From positions 155,708 to 219,707 of the forward strand of contig CAWCTB010000024.1 in assembly GCA_963798275.1 (NCBI GenBank): DNA of 64,000 bases, written 5' to 3'. Source of the DNA: CAWCTB01 sp963798275 (GTDB lineage: Bacteria; Acidobacteriota; Terriglobia; Terriglobales; Acidobacteriaceae). Below, in pieces: positions 37,141 to 46,666 of this stretch (the first letter of the stretch is position 1; every line of letters begins with the position of its first letter). A program made the translations under genes and the position numbers. The notes under the pieces were generated by a model that saw nothing but the letters and a program-made list of their open reading frames with translations, made no database searches and was not told the origin of the DNA.

Positions 37141-37906
37141 TCAGCTCGGTTGGGCCGCGCGGCGGGCATTCAGGCCGGCCAGGGTTGCCGCGCAAATCTG
37201 GTCGGGACCGCCCTTCGCATCCACCGAAAGGAGCAGGCCGAGGTCCTGATAGAACGCAATCAGCGGCGCGGTGCTCCGCTCGTAGGCCTCCAGCCGGACT
37301 TTGATCGACTCCGGCCGGTCGTCTTCCCGCTGAAAGAGCTTGCCCCGGCAGCGGTCGCAGACGCCCTCAACTTTTGGCGGACGTTCGGTCAGGTGAAACA
37401 CTGAGCGGCATTGTTCGCAGGTCCGGCGGCCGCTCAGCCGCGCAACGATTTCGCTCGCGGGCAGATCGTAGTTCACGACCGCAGTCAGCGACAGGCCTTC
37501 ATCAAGCATCAACTGCTTGAGGGACTCGGCCTGCGTCAGGGTGCGGGGAAAGCCGTCGAGGATGAAGCCGCCCGCACAGTGCAGGCAACCACGGCGTTCG
37601 CGAACCATCTCCCACACCGTCAAGTCAGGCACGAGCTCGCCGCGACGCATGTATTCGGTGGCCGCCCGCATGGCTGGACTCAGTTCACATTCGCTGCGGC
37701 TGGCCGCGGCGCGGAAAACGTCGCCGGTGGAGAGGTGACAGGCCCGCAGTTTCTGGTGCAGCAGATCGGCCTGGGTTCCCTTGCCTACGCCCGGCGCTCC
37801 TAACAGGACGAGCCTCCACGGGGTCTGCGCGACCGTCCGGCACCTCGCATTTTGCGGCAGGCCCTTGCAGCCATTCCGCGCGATCGTTCTTGTCTTGGGT
37901 AGCCAT
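37141..37906 (-). CDS. adk: Adenylate kinase with zinc-binding lid (frameshifted)
   Basis: About 254 residues. It interconverts AMP plus ATP with two ADP. It starts at ATG 37906 with an unusual N-terminal extension of about 25 residues. A single extra base near 37833 breaks the frame before Trp-Arg-Leu-Val-Leu-Leu-Gly-Ala-Pro-Gly-Val-Gly-Lys-Gly-Thr (P-loop). The AMP site Leu-Ser-Thr-Gly-Asp-Val-Phe-Arg-Ala and Gly-Phe-Pro-Arg-Thr are intact. The lid carries Cys-Glu-Gln-Cys and Cys-Asp-Arg-Cys, a likely zinc site found in Gram-positive and some other adenylate kinases. No secY or ribosomal genes flank it, so this may not be the only adk copy. Confidence 0.85.
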
Positions 37907-37989
37907 AATGCTGAAATGTATGAAATCCGAAGACGGTTTGGCGGTGATGGAAATCACATTCCCGCAAATGGCCGAATATAACCGAGGTG

Positions 37990-38817
37990 TTAGAAGGGCA
38001 GCCGCGTGGTAAGAATCCAGCCATGGTTGTAGGTGTGAAAGTGCGTCGTCGCAATTTGTACGCCCACGCCGAAGGTCGCTCCCATCCGACGCCAGATGGG
38101 AAACTTGCCGAAGACTACGCCGGGAGTCAGGAAAATCTGCTCTTTCCCGGCGTTCGGGCCGTTATGGTAGAAGGTCGAATTCATCTCAAGCTCGGGCCAG
38201 ACCCTCCGCAGCACGCGATATTGGCCGGTGAGATTCCAGATCACGGGTTGGCCAAGTCTTTGGCTTTCGGACGTGGGCAACTGAATCCCAGCGGTGGTGA
38301 CGATGTCGAAATTGCCCCATCCTTTTCCCAACGCCAGCGTCGGGGTAATTACGGCGTACGGGGCGCCATTTTTATAGGTGCCGGTGGGAACGGCGGCCCC
38401 CAGGAACGCGGTGAGGATGTAATTGCCGTGCTCCTCGTTTTTCGAGAGGAAGCGGTATTTCACCAGGAACGTCTCATCGCCCCAGCCATTTTTTACGTTG
38501 GGCTGGTTGTGCACGAGATAAGGCGGAATGCCGATGATGACCTCGACGTTCTTCGCCGGGATGAGCTCCAATCCTTTGCTGCCGCCATAGTTTTCGGTTG
38601 TGGTTCCGTCGGCGTGTCCCTGCCAGAAGATGTCGTAGCGAATCTCCTGTTCCAGGCGTGGGGTGACGGTAAACACCGGAGTGATCCAATGCGGCTGTTC
38701 TGCCTGCTGTTCGGCAACACGCTTGAAATAGTCGTCAAGCCAGGATTGGGCGAAGAGCCGTGACGACGCGGCAATAAGAAATGCGAGGACAAGCAGGCCT
38801 CGGTGGCGAAGGCACAT
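37990..38817 (-). CDS. Outer-membrane beta-barrel protein
   Basis: A 275-residue exported protein with a signal peptide (about residues 6-24, ending Phe-Ala-Gln). The body alternates hydrophobic and polar residues with Trp/Tyr/Phe caps and ends in Arg-Leu-Pro-Phe, a terminal Phe typical of outer-membrane barrels. The layout recalls the MetA/phenol-degradation transporter-like family, though I cannot confirm it. The function is unknown. Confidence 0.6.
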   Translation of the reverse strand: MCLRHRGLLVLAFLIAASSRLFAQSWLDDYFKRVAEQQAEQPHWITPVFTVTPRLEQEIRYDIFWQGHADGTTTENYGGSKGLELIPAKNVEVIIGIPPYLVHNQPNVKNGWGDETFLVKYRFLSKNEEHGNYILTAFLGAAVPTGTYKNGAPYAVITPTLALGKGWGNFDIVTTAGIQLPTSESQRLGQPVIWNLTGQYRVLRRVWPELEMNSTFYHNGPNAGKEQIFLTPGVVFGKFPIWRRMGATFGVGVQIATTHFHTYNHGWILTTRLPF

Positions 38818-38881
38818 CGCAGGACACCCCCGAACAGGATGCCCCGTTTTAATCGAATCAAACCGTTATTGTCAAACGGAT

Positions 38882-39292
38882 TTAGTCGGGTATGATGATC
38901 ATGACTTCGGTGGACTTGATCAGCGCCGCGGCGATCATGCCTTTCTTGAGCCGTAGTTCCCGTACGGCGTCGGCGGTGATGATGGAGGTGATGTGCTGGT
39001 CTCCGATGAACAGAGTCACTTGGGCGAGCAGGCCGTTGATTCTGACATCGGTAACGCGGCCGACCAACTGGTTACGTCCGCTGATGCGGCGGAAGCTGCG
39101 GCGTCGCTTCTCTGGGGTACCGGTGACGGCCGTGCGCGGCAGCAAACGGTCGATCTCCGACTCCGGAATCCGATGGTGTCCGCCGGGCGTTTGGAAGCTC
39201 TTCAATTTGCCCTGATAGATCCACTGCTTCAGGGATGGATAGCTGATTCCGAGCACTTGGGCCGCATCACGTGGGGTGTAGAGTTTGGGCAT
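38882..39292 (-). CDS. HTH-TOBE (Mop) molybdate-responsive regulator
   Basis: A 136-residue two-domain protein. Residues 1-52 are a MerR/excisionase-like helix-turn-helix (Tyr-Thr-Pro-Arg-Asp-Ala-Ala-Gln-Val-Leu-Gly-Ile-Ser and Gly-Gly-His-His-Arg-Ile-Pro). Residues about 70-136 are a TOBE/Mop domain (Asn-Gln-Leu-Val-Gly-Arg-Val-Thr-Asp-Val...Ile-Thr-Ala-Asp-Ala-Val) that binds molybdate or tungstate oxyanions. It lies about 150 bp downstream of the Mo-hydroxylase operon on the same strand, so it probably ties expression of that operon or of cofactor genes to molybdenum supply (inference). Confidence 0.82.
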   Translation of the reverse strand: MPKLYTPRDAAQVLGISYPSLKQWIYQGKLKSFQTPGGHHRIPESEIDRLLPRTAVTGTPEKRRRSFRRISGRNQLVGRVTDVRINGLLAQVTLFIGDQHITSIITADAVRELRLKKGMIAAALIKSTEVMIIIPD

Positions 39293-39446
39293 GGAGTTTT
39301 CGGGTAGAGAATAGCCGCACCTTGGAGTGGTGGCAATTCCTATCTTGGCGGCACAGGAGCGAATGACTTAACGACGGTATCTGCCTCCTAAGAGATTGTT
39401 CGGCTCTGCTGACAACTCTTCTTGCGAAGCTCTCATATCCAAAAAC

Positions 39447-39686
39447 TCAGCCGCACTTCCCGGTCCCGTGACACGCGCGCGAGGATGAGGCGCAGTTGCC
39501 AGGCTCGGCGAGCTTGCCGTCGGGACCGATGCAGGTCTGGGTGTGCAGGCACCAGAACAGGCCATCGTTCGTGGGCGGCACGGTGGGATCGTGGGCCACG
39601 CCGATGAACTGCTGCTTCCAGCGCAGCGCCGGGCAGAGTCCGTCGCAAGTGGTGTCGAAGCGTTCGTGATCGGGAAGCATCATCAT
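39447..39686 (-). CDS. Cys-rich small protein of the Mo-hydroxylase operon
   Basis: A 79-residue protein starting with three Met codons and overlapping the stop of the FAD-subunit gene by four bases (ATGA). It has seven cysteines: Cys-Asp-Gly-Leu-Cys near residue 14, Trp-Cys-Leu-His and Thr-Cys-Ile-Gly in the middle, and three at the C-terminus ending Gly-Lys-Cys-Gly. Aromatic residues are spread between them. It has no signal peptide. The pattern could bind a metal or iron-sulfur cluster, or be a small assembly protein. I do not recognise a named family. Confidence 0.65.
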   Translation of the reverse strand: MMMLPDHERFDTTCDGLCPALRWKQQFIGVAHDPTVPPTNDGLFWCLHTQTCIGPDGKLAEPGNCASSSRACHGTGKCG

Positions 39687-40704
39687 GCGGCACCTCCGGT
39701 GCGGCCTTCGGCGGCCTTCAAGATGGCGCGTTTCACCGCCGCTTTCGCCAGCGTGATCTTGTACTTGTTATGCTGAGCGGCTTCGCCTTCGCGACCGCCG
39801 CGTTGGCTGCCGCCATCGCCGTGTCGGGCGTGAGAGGTTTGCCGACGAGCGCTTGTGCGGCTTCGTCGCGAGATCCACGGAATGGGCGCAACGTGTCCCA
39901 GCACAACGCGCGCGCTCTTGACCGTGTTGCCGTTCATCTCGAGCGTCACGGCAGCCATGGCCAGCGGCCAGTCGAAGGCGGCCTTCTGGCGAACTTCGAA
40001 GTAGCCGGTCTTTGGTGTTCTGCGACGGCGGAGGCACCACCAGCTCGATCACCATCTCGTCGGGCTTCAGGTCGTGTTCGCGCTCGTTCTCCGATTTCGG
40101 GATGACGAAGAATTGTCTCCAGCGGCAGCTCGCGCACGCCGCTGCCACCGGCCTTCGCCGAGTAGATGCGAATCTTCGCGCCATAGGCGATCAGCGCAGG
40201 GGCGATGGTCGAGGGGCTGACGAAGTACGCGCCGGCCATCGGTGCCGAGAATCGCGGCGTAGCGATTGTCGCCTTCCACGACCATCGACTTGCCATCTTG
40301 GGTCATGGGCATCAGGCCCATGCCATTGCGGAAGTACCAGCAGCGCGGGCGCTGGCACATGTTGCCGCCGATGGTGGCAAGGTTGCGATCTGTGGGCTGG
40401 CCGCTTCGTCAGGCTGCCTCGGCGAGGATCGGGATAGGCGACGAGATCCTTTTCGACTCGGCCAAGTTCGTCGAGCGTGGTGAGCGCGCCGATGCGCAGA
40501 TCCATTGCCCGGTTGGTAGCTGGTGCCGCGCAGGGCTTCAAGCTGCTTGACGTTGACCAGCCGCTTGGGCGCGACTACATCGTCTTTCATCAAGGCCAGC
40601 AGGTCGGTGCCGCCGGCGAGGATGGCTCCCTGCTCCCATGAGGAACCGAGCAGGGCGGCGACTTGCTCTTTGCTGGTGGGACTGGCGTACTCAAACGGTC
40701 GCAT
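39683..40704 (-). CDS. Mo-hydroxylase FAD-binding (medium) subunit, multiply frameshifted
   Basis: The N-terminus Met-Arg-Pro-Phe-Glu-Tyr-Ala and the FAD motif Ala-Gly-Gly-Thr-Asp-Leu-Leu identify the CoxM/XdhB-type FAD subunit, about 330 residues expected. At least six one-base shifts break it; segments in three frames continue the family pattern, e.g. Met-Asp-Leu-Arg-Ile-Gly-Ala-Leu, Gly-Asn-Arg-Tyr-Ala-Ala-Ile-Leu-Gly, Val-Ser-Pro-Ser-Thr-Ile-Ala-Pro-Ala and the C-terminal helix with Lys-Ala-Ala-Val-Lys-Arg-Ala-Ile. It passes electrons from the 2Fe-2S subunit to an acceptor. Its start overlaps the large-subunit stop by 14 bases and its end overlaps the Cys-rich gene by 4. Confidence 0.75.
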
Positions 40705-43071
40705 GGGCGCCTCCGTTTTCGAGAGCGGCGAGCACGCGGTCGGGGGTCAGCGGCAGGAACGGTACCCGCACGCCGATCGCATTGGCAACGGCGTTGGAGA
40801 TGGCCGCTCCCGGCGAAACCACCGGCGGCTCGGCCAGTCCGATGACGCCGCGGTCGTCGTAGCCTTTGCCGGTCATCATGTGGACGACCAGTTCGCCGAT
40901 GTCGTTCAGGCCCGCGAGGCGGTAGAACTCCAGGTTGGGGTTGAGCACGCGCCCGGTGATGGGATCGAGCATCTTCTCCTCGTACAGCGCGTAGCTGATG
41001 CCCATGATGAGCGCGCCCTTTACCTGGCTTTCGGCGGTTTTGAGGTCGACGACGAGGCCGCAGTCCTGCACCGCGACCATCTTGTTGACGCGCACAATGC
41101 CGGTTTCGGTGTCGACGGAGACGTCGGCCATCTGCACGCCGCCGACGCCGCTGTTGGTGAGGTCGGGCGGCTTCGATTTGTCAGGATTCTTGCCGCGGAC
41201 GGTCAGGGGCACGGCGCCGATCTTGGCGCAGGCCTCTTTCCAGGCGCAGGCTGCGGCCCGGATCGCTCTTGACGCGCACCGTGCCGTTCACGGCCTCCAG
41301 TTCTTCCGGCTGGGCCTTCAGGGCGGGCGCAACTTTGGCGAACAGTTGGTCGCGAGCATCGACCGCCGCGCGACGAGTCGAGGAACTGACGCCACCGACG
41401 GTCGTGCTTCCGCCGCTGCCGCCCGACGGCGGATAGCGGTTGTCGCCGATGTGCACCGTGACCGCGTCGAGCGGAAGGCCGAGGGTGTCGGCGATCACGA
41501 TCGCGATGACGGTGCGCGTTCCGGTGCCGAGGTCCTGGCTGCGCCAGCTTCACCTCGACCGAGCCATCCGGGTGGATGGTGAGATCGCAGATCGCTGTTG
41601 TGGCCGCGGCCTCCCCAGGTGTGGAACGACAGGCCGAGGCCGCGCTTCACCGGCCCTGACGTTTTGTCGCCGCGCGGATGCCAGTTCTTCTTCCAGCCCA
41701 TCAGGTCTTCGGCGATCTGCCAACTCTTCGCGGTAGATCTTGGCGCGCGGGCCGAGCGATGTCGAGGTTGGCGCGCATCATGTCGAAGCGGATCCAGGTT
41801 CAGCTTGGCGGCGAGGTCTTCAAACGCCGCCAGAGTGATCAACGCCGCTTGCGGATGGTTGGGCGCGCGCCAGGCGCGGGCGCTGCCCTGGTTGGTGGAG
41901 ATGGCGGTGTTCTGCTTGCGCTGATTGGGAATTTCAAAGATGTACGGGATGGGAGGCGTGCCGCCGCCGCCCATTCCGCCAGTGCCCCAGGAATTCGATT
42001 GCCACGCGACCAGCTTGCCGTCTCTTGTCGGCGGCGATCTTCACGCGCGCGTAGGCGGAGGGCCGCATGCCGGCGACCTCGAATTCTTCGTCGCGCGCCA
42101 GCATCATCTTCACCGGCTTGCCGCCGGCAGACTTGGAAAGCTTGGCCGCGACGATGTCCCAGCGGTCGGCGGCGAACTTGCTGCCGAAGCCGCCGCCGAT
42201 GTTCTGCTGCAGTACGCGAATGTTGCTGGCGGGTACTCCCAGCGGGCTCGGCCATTTGCGGCGCGATGCCGGAGACGTTCTGGGTGGAGATGTGGACGGT
42301 CAGTTCGTTGTCGCTGGACCATTCGGAGACCGAGCCATGCGATTCGAGGCAGCAATGCACGATGCAGGGCACGCCGTATAGACCTTCGTGAGACAGCCGC
42401 CGCCGAGGCAAATGCCTTGTCGGGATCGCCCTGGGTCTGCAGGGCGGTGCGCTTGTAGGGCGACTTCTCGCCCGACGGCGGCAGCACCTTGGCTGTGCGC
42501 AGGGCTGCGATCGACTTTGGCATCGACACCCTCGCCTTCCATCGCCTTGTAGTCTTTCTCTTCCGGCTTGAAGCTGATGCCGCGCTTGCTGGATCGCCGC
42601 AATGACTTCGTCGTCGGGAACCTGGTTCTCTTCCAGCCCTCGAAAGTCGTCGGAGCTGATGGGGCCGGTCGCGGGCGCGATGTTCTTGGGCGGCTCGGCG
42701 TCGGAGACAGGTGCGGCAGCACTTCGTACTCGCACCTTGATGGCGCGCACCGCGTCTTCCGCCGTGGACTCATCGACAGCAGCTACACCAACGATTTCAT
42801 CGCCCGCCCAGAAGATTTCTGTCCCCGGCTTCTGAATGATCTCGACGGCCTTGACGCCCGGCATCTTCTCGGCGGCGCTGGTGTCGATGCTCTTGATCTT
42901 GGCATGTGCGTAGGGACAGCGCACGATCTTGCCGGCGAGCATACCGTCGGGGTTGTAGTCGTAGGTGTACTTGGCGCGGCCGGAGGACTTGGCCGGGCCA
43001 TCGACGCGGGAGATGCGCTTTGCCGAGCAAGGGTTACGTTGCGAAGGATCGGGCCATGAATATTGGCTCAT
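40691..43071 (-). CDS. Mo-hydroxylase molybdopterin-binding (large) subunit, multiply frameshifted
   Basis: About 780 residues expected for this xanthine dehydrogenase-family catalytic subunit. The frame from ATG 43071 starts Met-Ser-Gln-Tyr-Ser-Trp-Pro and Arg-Val-Asp-Gly-Pro-Ala-Lys. Molybdopterin-family features persist across many shifts: Tyr-Gly-Val-Pro-Cys...Leu-Glu-Ser-His-Gly, Gln-Asn-Ile-Gly-Gly-Gly-Phe-Gly-Ser-Lys, Met-Leu-Ala-Arg-Asp-Glu-Glu-Phe, Arg-Ala-Pro-Asn-His-Pro-Gln and, near the C-terminus, Gly-Leu-Ala-Glu-Pro-Pro-Val-Val, where Glu is the catalytic base position. Shifts I followed include extra C near 42236 and 42508, an extra base near 42726 and a missing base near 42705. 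The substrate is unknown; aldehyde or N-heterocycle oxidation is typical. Confidence 0.78.
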
Positions 43072-43077
43072 GACTGC

Positions 43078-43694
43078 TTACCTCCCGCATTGCGCCAGCG
43101 CCACGGCGCGAATGCCGTCGTAGGTTCCGCAGCGGCAGAAGTTGCCGCTCAGGCCGTGGCGAATTTCTTCCGGAGTAGGATGCGGATTCTGTTGCAAGAA
43201 AGTGGGTGGTGGTGACGATGAAGCCGGGAGTGCAGAAGCCGCATTGCTGCGCGTCGTGGGCGACGAACGCCTGCATCACCGGGCTGAGCGCATCGCCTTC
43301 GGCGAGGGATTCGATGGTGGTGATGCTCTTGCCCTGGGCATCGATCGCCAGAACCGCGCAGGCGTAAACCGGCTTGCCGTCCAGCAGCACGGTGCAGGCG
43401 CCACAGGCTCCGCGATCGCAGACGCGCTTGGCGCCGGTCAGGTCGAAGTTTTCGCGCAGCGCGTCGAGCAGGGTAACGCGGGGCTCGAGTTGCGGCAGAG
43501 AGCCTCTTGCCGTTCACGTTCAGCGTGATCGGAACTTTGCCCGGCCCCTGGATGGCAACTTCCTCGCCGGCAGCCTCGACCACTCCCGGCCCCAGCAGAG
43601 CGGGAACGGCGACGCCGACCGCGGAAAGCTTCATGAAATCGCGTCGCGTTACGCCTGAGTTCGGCTCAGGCTTGCGTTCGTTGTCATCCTTCAT
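43078..43694 (-). CDS. Tat-exported Mo-hydroxylase 2Fe-2S (small) subunit, frameshifted
   Basis: About 205 residues. It starts at ATG 43694 (GGAGG upstream) and carries a twin-arginine signal, Thr-Arg-Arg-Asp-Phe-Met-Lys-Leu, so the folded complex is exported to the periplasm. Two 2Fe-2S clusters are visible: the plant-type cluster in Cys-Asp-Arg-Gly-Ala-Cys-Gly-Ala-Cys-Thr and the second in Gln-Cys-Gly-Phe-Cys-Thr-Pro-Gly with Asn-Phe-Cys-Arg-Cys-Gly. An extra base near 43500 and an extra T near 43199 break the frame; the stop TAA at 43078 sits inside the ribosome-binding region of the large-subunit gene. Electrons pass from molybdopterin through these clusters to FAD or the cytochrome. Confidence 0.85.
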
Positions 43695-43925
43695 CGGGCC
43701 TCCAACAGACACGTCAGAAACTCCAGGCTCGCAGGGCGGCCGGAAGCATGGAAACGGTAAGAACGAACTATCCAACTTAGAGAGCACTACCGACGTTGCG
43801 AAGTATAACTCCGGGGAGGGTGACGCAACAGTGAGGTTTGGGGGTTAGCGCGGGGCCATCCCACTCCCGGGGCGAAAGGAGCGGCGGCTCGGGGACCGCC
43901 GCTTCCCGGAATGGAACTTCCTCGG

Positions 43926-44232
43926 TTACTTTAGAGTTTTGATGTACGCAGCGAGGCCGCTGATTTGCGCATCGGTTAGCTTGCCCTTATAGGCAGGCAT
44001 CTTGCCTTTACCGTTGGTGATGGCGGCCGCCAGGTCGGCATCGGACATTCCCTGGATGGAAGGATCGCTGAAGGGCTTGGTTCCCATCGCCTTATTCCCG
44101 GCGCCAGTGGCACCATGACAGGCGGCACACTTCGCTTTGTAGACATCCGCCTGCGCAACCGCGAGGTTAGGAACGGCCAGGGATGCTGCGACTCGCCAAG
44201 AAGGCAAGACGCTGCAAGAATGTGATTTTCAT
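43926..44232 (-). CDS. Small c-type cytochrome (frameshifted)
   Basis: About 101 residues. It starts at ATG 44232, preceded by AAGGAG, with a signal peptide. One extra base near 44187 breaks the frame within the signal; the rest reads on to Lys-Cys-Ala-Ala-Cys-His (heme c site), a Met ligand in Gly-Lys-Met-Pro-Ala-Tyr and the C-terminal helix Ile-Ser-Gly-Leu-Ala-Ala-Tyr-Ile-Lys. It is a monoheme class I cytochrome in the periplasm. It lies directly upstream of the Tat-exported Mo-hydroxylase genes on the same strand and is the probable electron acceptor of that enzyme (inference). Confidence 0.85.
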
Positions 44233-44538
44233 GTGTTCTCCTTAACCCCAATCGCTCTTACGGGTTGGATAATGTTAATTTCGACCGTCGCAAGGACGGC
44301 GACAGTACTGTACTCTTTCCCGGCTCCATCGCGCCACACCCGTTTCCGAGTTCGGTGGGAAAAAACCCGCATGGCGGGTGATATGCCGCAAGGCCACGGA
44401 ATCCGGGCTCTTGCCGACGCGCGGCCGTTTTTACTAAATGCTTGTTGGACAGTCACTTAGCCACGAGACTGCCGGCCGGCCAGTTTGGCATGGAGTGTGC
44501 CTCTACAACATTGACTACGTGTTGGAGAGGATATCCCC
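44233..44538. other. Divergent region between cytochrome c and hemA
   Basis: There is no gene. A perfect hairpin, ACCCGC-ATG-GCGGGT, lies at 44365-44379. The region must hold two divergent promoters, but no strong -35/-10 pair stands out. On the hemA side GAGAGGA precedes the GTG start at good spacing. Confidence 0.4.
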
Positions 44539-45838
44539 GTGGAACCGACGCTGGCAGTTGTTGGCCTGAACTTCCGAACTTCGCCAGTCGCCGTCCGGGA
44601 ACGGTTCTGGATCAGCGAACCGAGGCGTTACGAGGCGCTGTACCACCTGGTGCGCTCCGAAGGCATTGACGAAGTCATCATCCTGCCCACTTGTAACCGT
44701 ACAGAATTCATCCTGTGGACGAGCGACGCTCCCACGGCGGCCAACTCGGTACTGCGCTTTCTGACGCAGGAATACCAACTGAAACTGTGCGAGTGGTCGC
44801 ATTTCTACCGCCTGCTGGACGATGTCGCTCTGACTCATATATTCCGCGTTGCCTCCAGCCTGGACTCGATGGTCATCGGCGAGCCGGAGGTCGTGGAACA
44901 GGTAAAGAATGCCTGGGCGACTGCGCAGAAGGCGGGATGCACCGGACGATTTCTCGACGCTGTGATGCAGAAGGCGCTGACCGTATCCCATCGCGTACGG
45001 ACTGACACTGCAGTCGGAAGGTCCGCCGTATCGGTGCCGTATGCGTCGGTGGAGTTGTCGAAGAGCGTCTTGGGCGAATTGTCGGGGAGAGAGGTTTTGC
45101 TGATCGGCGCCGGCAAGGTGAGCGAACTCGCGGCCGGCTACCTGAGGAATGCTGGCGCCGGGCGCATGAGCGTGATGAACCGAACCCTGGCAAATGCCGA
45201 GGAACTCGCCGGCCAAACTGGGCGCCAAACCGGTGCCGTTCGATGACCGCCTTCGCCAGTTGGAAGCGGCTGACATCGTGGTCAGCTCCACCTCTTCTCC
45301 GCACTACGTCATCAGCCGGGAAGATGCAGTGAACACGGCCCACGCCCGCCAGTACAGGCCGCAGGTGATGATCGACGCAGCCGTTCCACGCGACATTGAC
45401 CCCGGCGTGCGGGACGTCGAAGGAATTCATCTATTCGATATGGACGACCTGGAGCACGTAGTGCGGCGCAATACCGGCGAGCGACTGAGCGCAGCCCATG
45501 CCGCCGAAAAGATTATTGCCGCGGAAGTGCAGGGTTTCCGGCGGAAGCTGATGGCGGAACGCATTGTTCCCACCATGGTGGCCCTGCGGCAGCGTCTGGA
45601 TGAACTTTGCCGGCAGGAATTGGAAGTCCTGCGCAAGGAATTCGGCCCATTCACCGAAGACCAGGACCAGGCGATGACGGCGCTGACCGCCCATATCACG
45701 CAAAGAATTGCCGGTGCGCTGGCTCGGGAATTGAAGGAGCTTCCGGAAAGGAATGAGCAGGACATGCTGGCCTCGGCCCTGCACCGCCTGTTCAACCTGG
45801 AAAAGCCGAACCTGGCTGCGGCCGGGCCCAAGAATTGA
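44539..45838 (+). CDS. hemA: Glutamyl-tRNA reductase (frameshifted)
   Basis: About 432 residues. It reduces glutamyl-tRNA to glutamate-1-semialdehyde, the first committed step of C5 tetrapyrrole synthesis. GTG 44539 is the start. The catalytic cysteine is Cys52 in Leu-Pro-Thr-Cys-Asn-Arg-Thr-Glu. The substrate region Ser-Ser-Leu-Asp-Ser-Met-Val-Ile-Gly-Glu and the NADPH motif Ile-Gly-Ala-Gly-Lys-Val are intact. An extra G near 45211 shifts the frame; removing it joins Ala-Glu-Glu-Leu-Ala to Ala-Lys-Leu-Gly-Ala-Lys. The C-terminal dimerisation domain is complete. A heme supply gene beside a cytochrome gene is suggestive but not proof of linkage. Confidence 0.93.
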
Positions 45839-45867
45839 TTGTTAGAGAAAAAAAGAAGGAGTAAGTA

Positions 45868-46572
45868 ATGTCTCAAACTGCGCAAAACAAGAACGGTGGT
45901 ACACAGGGTGGTAGCTTCACCAGCGTGCAGGCCTATACGTTGGCCGTCATCACCCTGACGATCGGAGTTCTGGTGGGCTACTTCGCGCGCGGCTCGGCGC
46001 CCAGCGCGACCGCGAATGTGCCCGAGAATGCCCAAGCGGCAATGACGGCCCCGGCCAGTGCGCCGGGCGGAAACATGGGGCCGGGCACCCTTCCGGGCAG
46101 TACTCCGCAGCAGCAGCAGGCGGCGTCGCCCGAGGTGCTGGCGAAAGCGGCTGAGCCACTGCTGGCGCAACTGAAGAGCAATCCCAACAACGTCGATGCA
46201 CTGGTGCAGCTCGGCAATCTGTACTACGACGGCCAAAGCTATCCGGAGGCGATTGGCTATTACGAGAAGGCGCTGAAGATCCAGCCCAATAATGCGGATG
46301 TTCGCACCGATCTCGGGACGGCGTACTGGTACACCGGAGATCCTGACAAGGCCCTGGCGTGCTTCGAGAAGTCGCTGCAGGTGCGGCCCAACAATGCGGC
46401 CACGCTGTTCAACATGGGCATTGTGAAGTGGCAAGGCAAGAAGGACCCCGCCGGCGCGGTGCTGGCGTGGGAGAAGTTACTGCAAACCAATCCTGACTAC
46501 CCGCAAAAGGACCAGGTGCAGATGTTGATTGAGCGCGCAAAAATGCACGGAGCCGGCGCCACCAAAGGCTAA
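45868..46572 (+). CDS. Membrane-anchored TPR protein
   Basis: A 234-residue protein with one membrane helix (about residues 24-44) at the N-terminus and a Pro/Ala/Gln-rich linker, then three to four TPR repeats from about residue 95 (Val-Gln-Leu-Gly-Asn-Leu-Tyr-Tyr, Asp-Leu-Gly-Thr-Ala-Tyr-Trp-Tyr, Phe-Asn-Met-Gly-Ile-Val). GAAGGAG precedes the ATG. The layout recalls CcmH/NrfG-like assembly proteins, but no cytochrome maturation genes are nearby. It follows hemA by 29 bp and is probably co-transcribed with it. Confidence 0.82.
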   Translation: MSQTAQNKNGGTQGGSFTSVQAYTLAVITLTIGVLVGYFARGSAPSATANVPENAQAAMTAPASAPGGNMGPGTLPGSTPQQQQAASPEVLAKAAEPLLAQLKSNPNNVDALVQLGNLYYDGQSYPEAIGYYEKALKIQPNNADVRTDLGTAYWYTGDPDKALACFEKSLQVRPNNAATLFNMGIVKWQGKKDPAGAVLAWEKLLQTNPDYPQKDQVQMLIERAKMHGAGATKG

Positions 46573-46597
46573 CTTCGTGCGCGATTGCTCACCCCGT

Positions 46598-46632
46598 GGA
46601 CGAGCCCGCGCAGAGCTCGTCCCGGGTTTTTT
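46598..46632 (+). terminator. Rho-independent terminator after the hemA-TPR unit
   Basis: A GGACGAGC / GCTCGTCC stem (46598-46605 and 46615-46622) is followed by CGGG and six T residues. It ends the plus-strand unit and faces the convergent permease gene. Confidence 0.75.
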
Positions 46633-46666
46633 CCGCAAAGTACCTTCCGCCGCTGCTGAAGCGGTC

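Noticed and set aside
39683..43694. Mo-hydroxylase genes as decayed pseudogenes
   Set aside because: Motifs and active-site regions persist across every shift and no in-frame stops or degenerate segments were seen; indel error is simpler.
44539..45838. Programmed ribosomal frameshift in hemA
   Set aside because: No slippery heptamer or downstream structure at 45211, and the same kind of extra base occurs in many unrelated genes.
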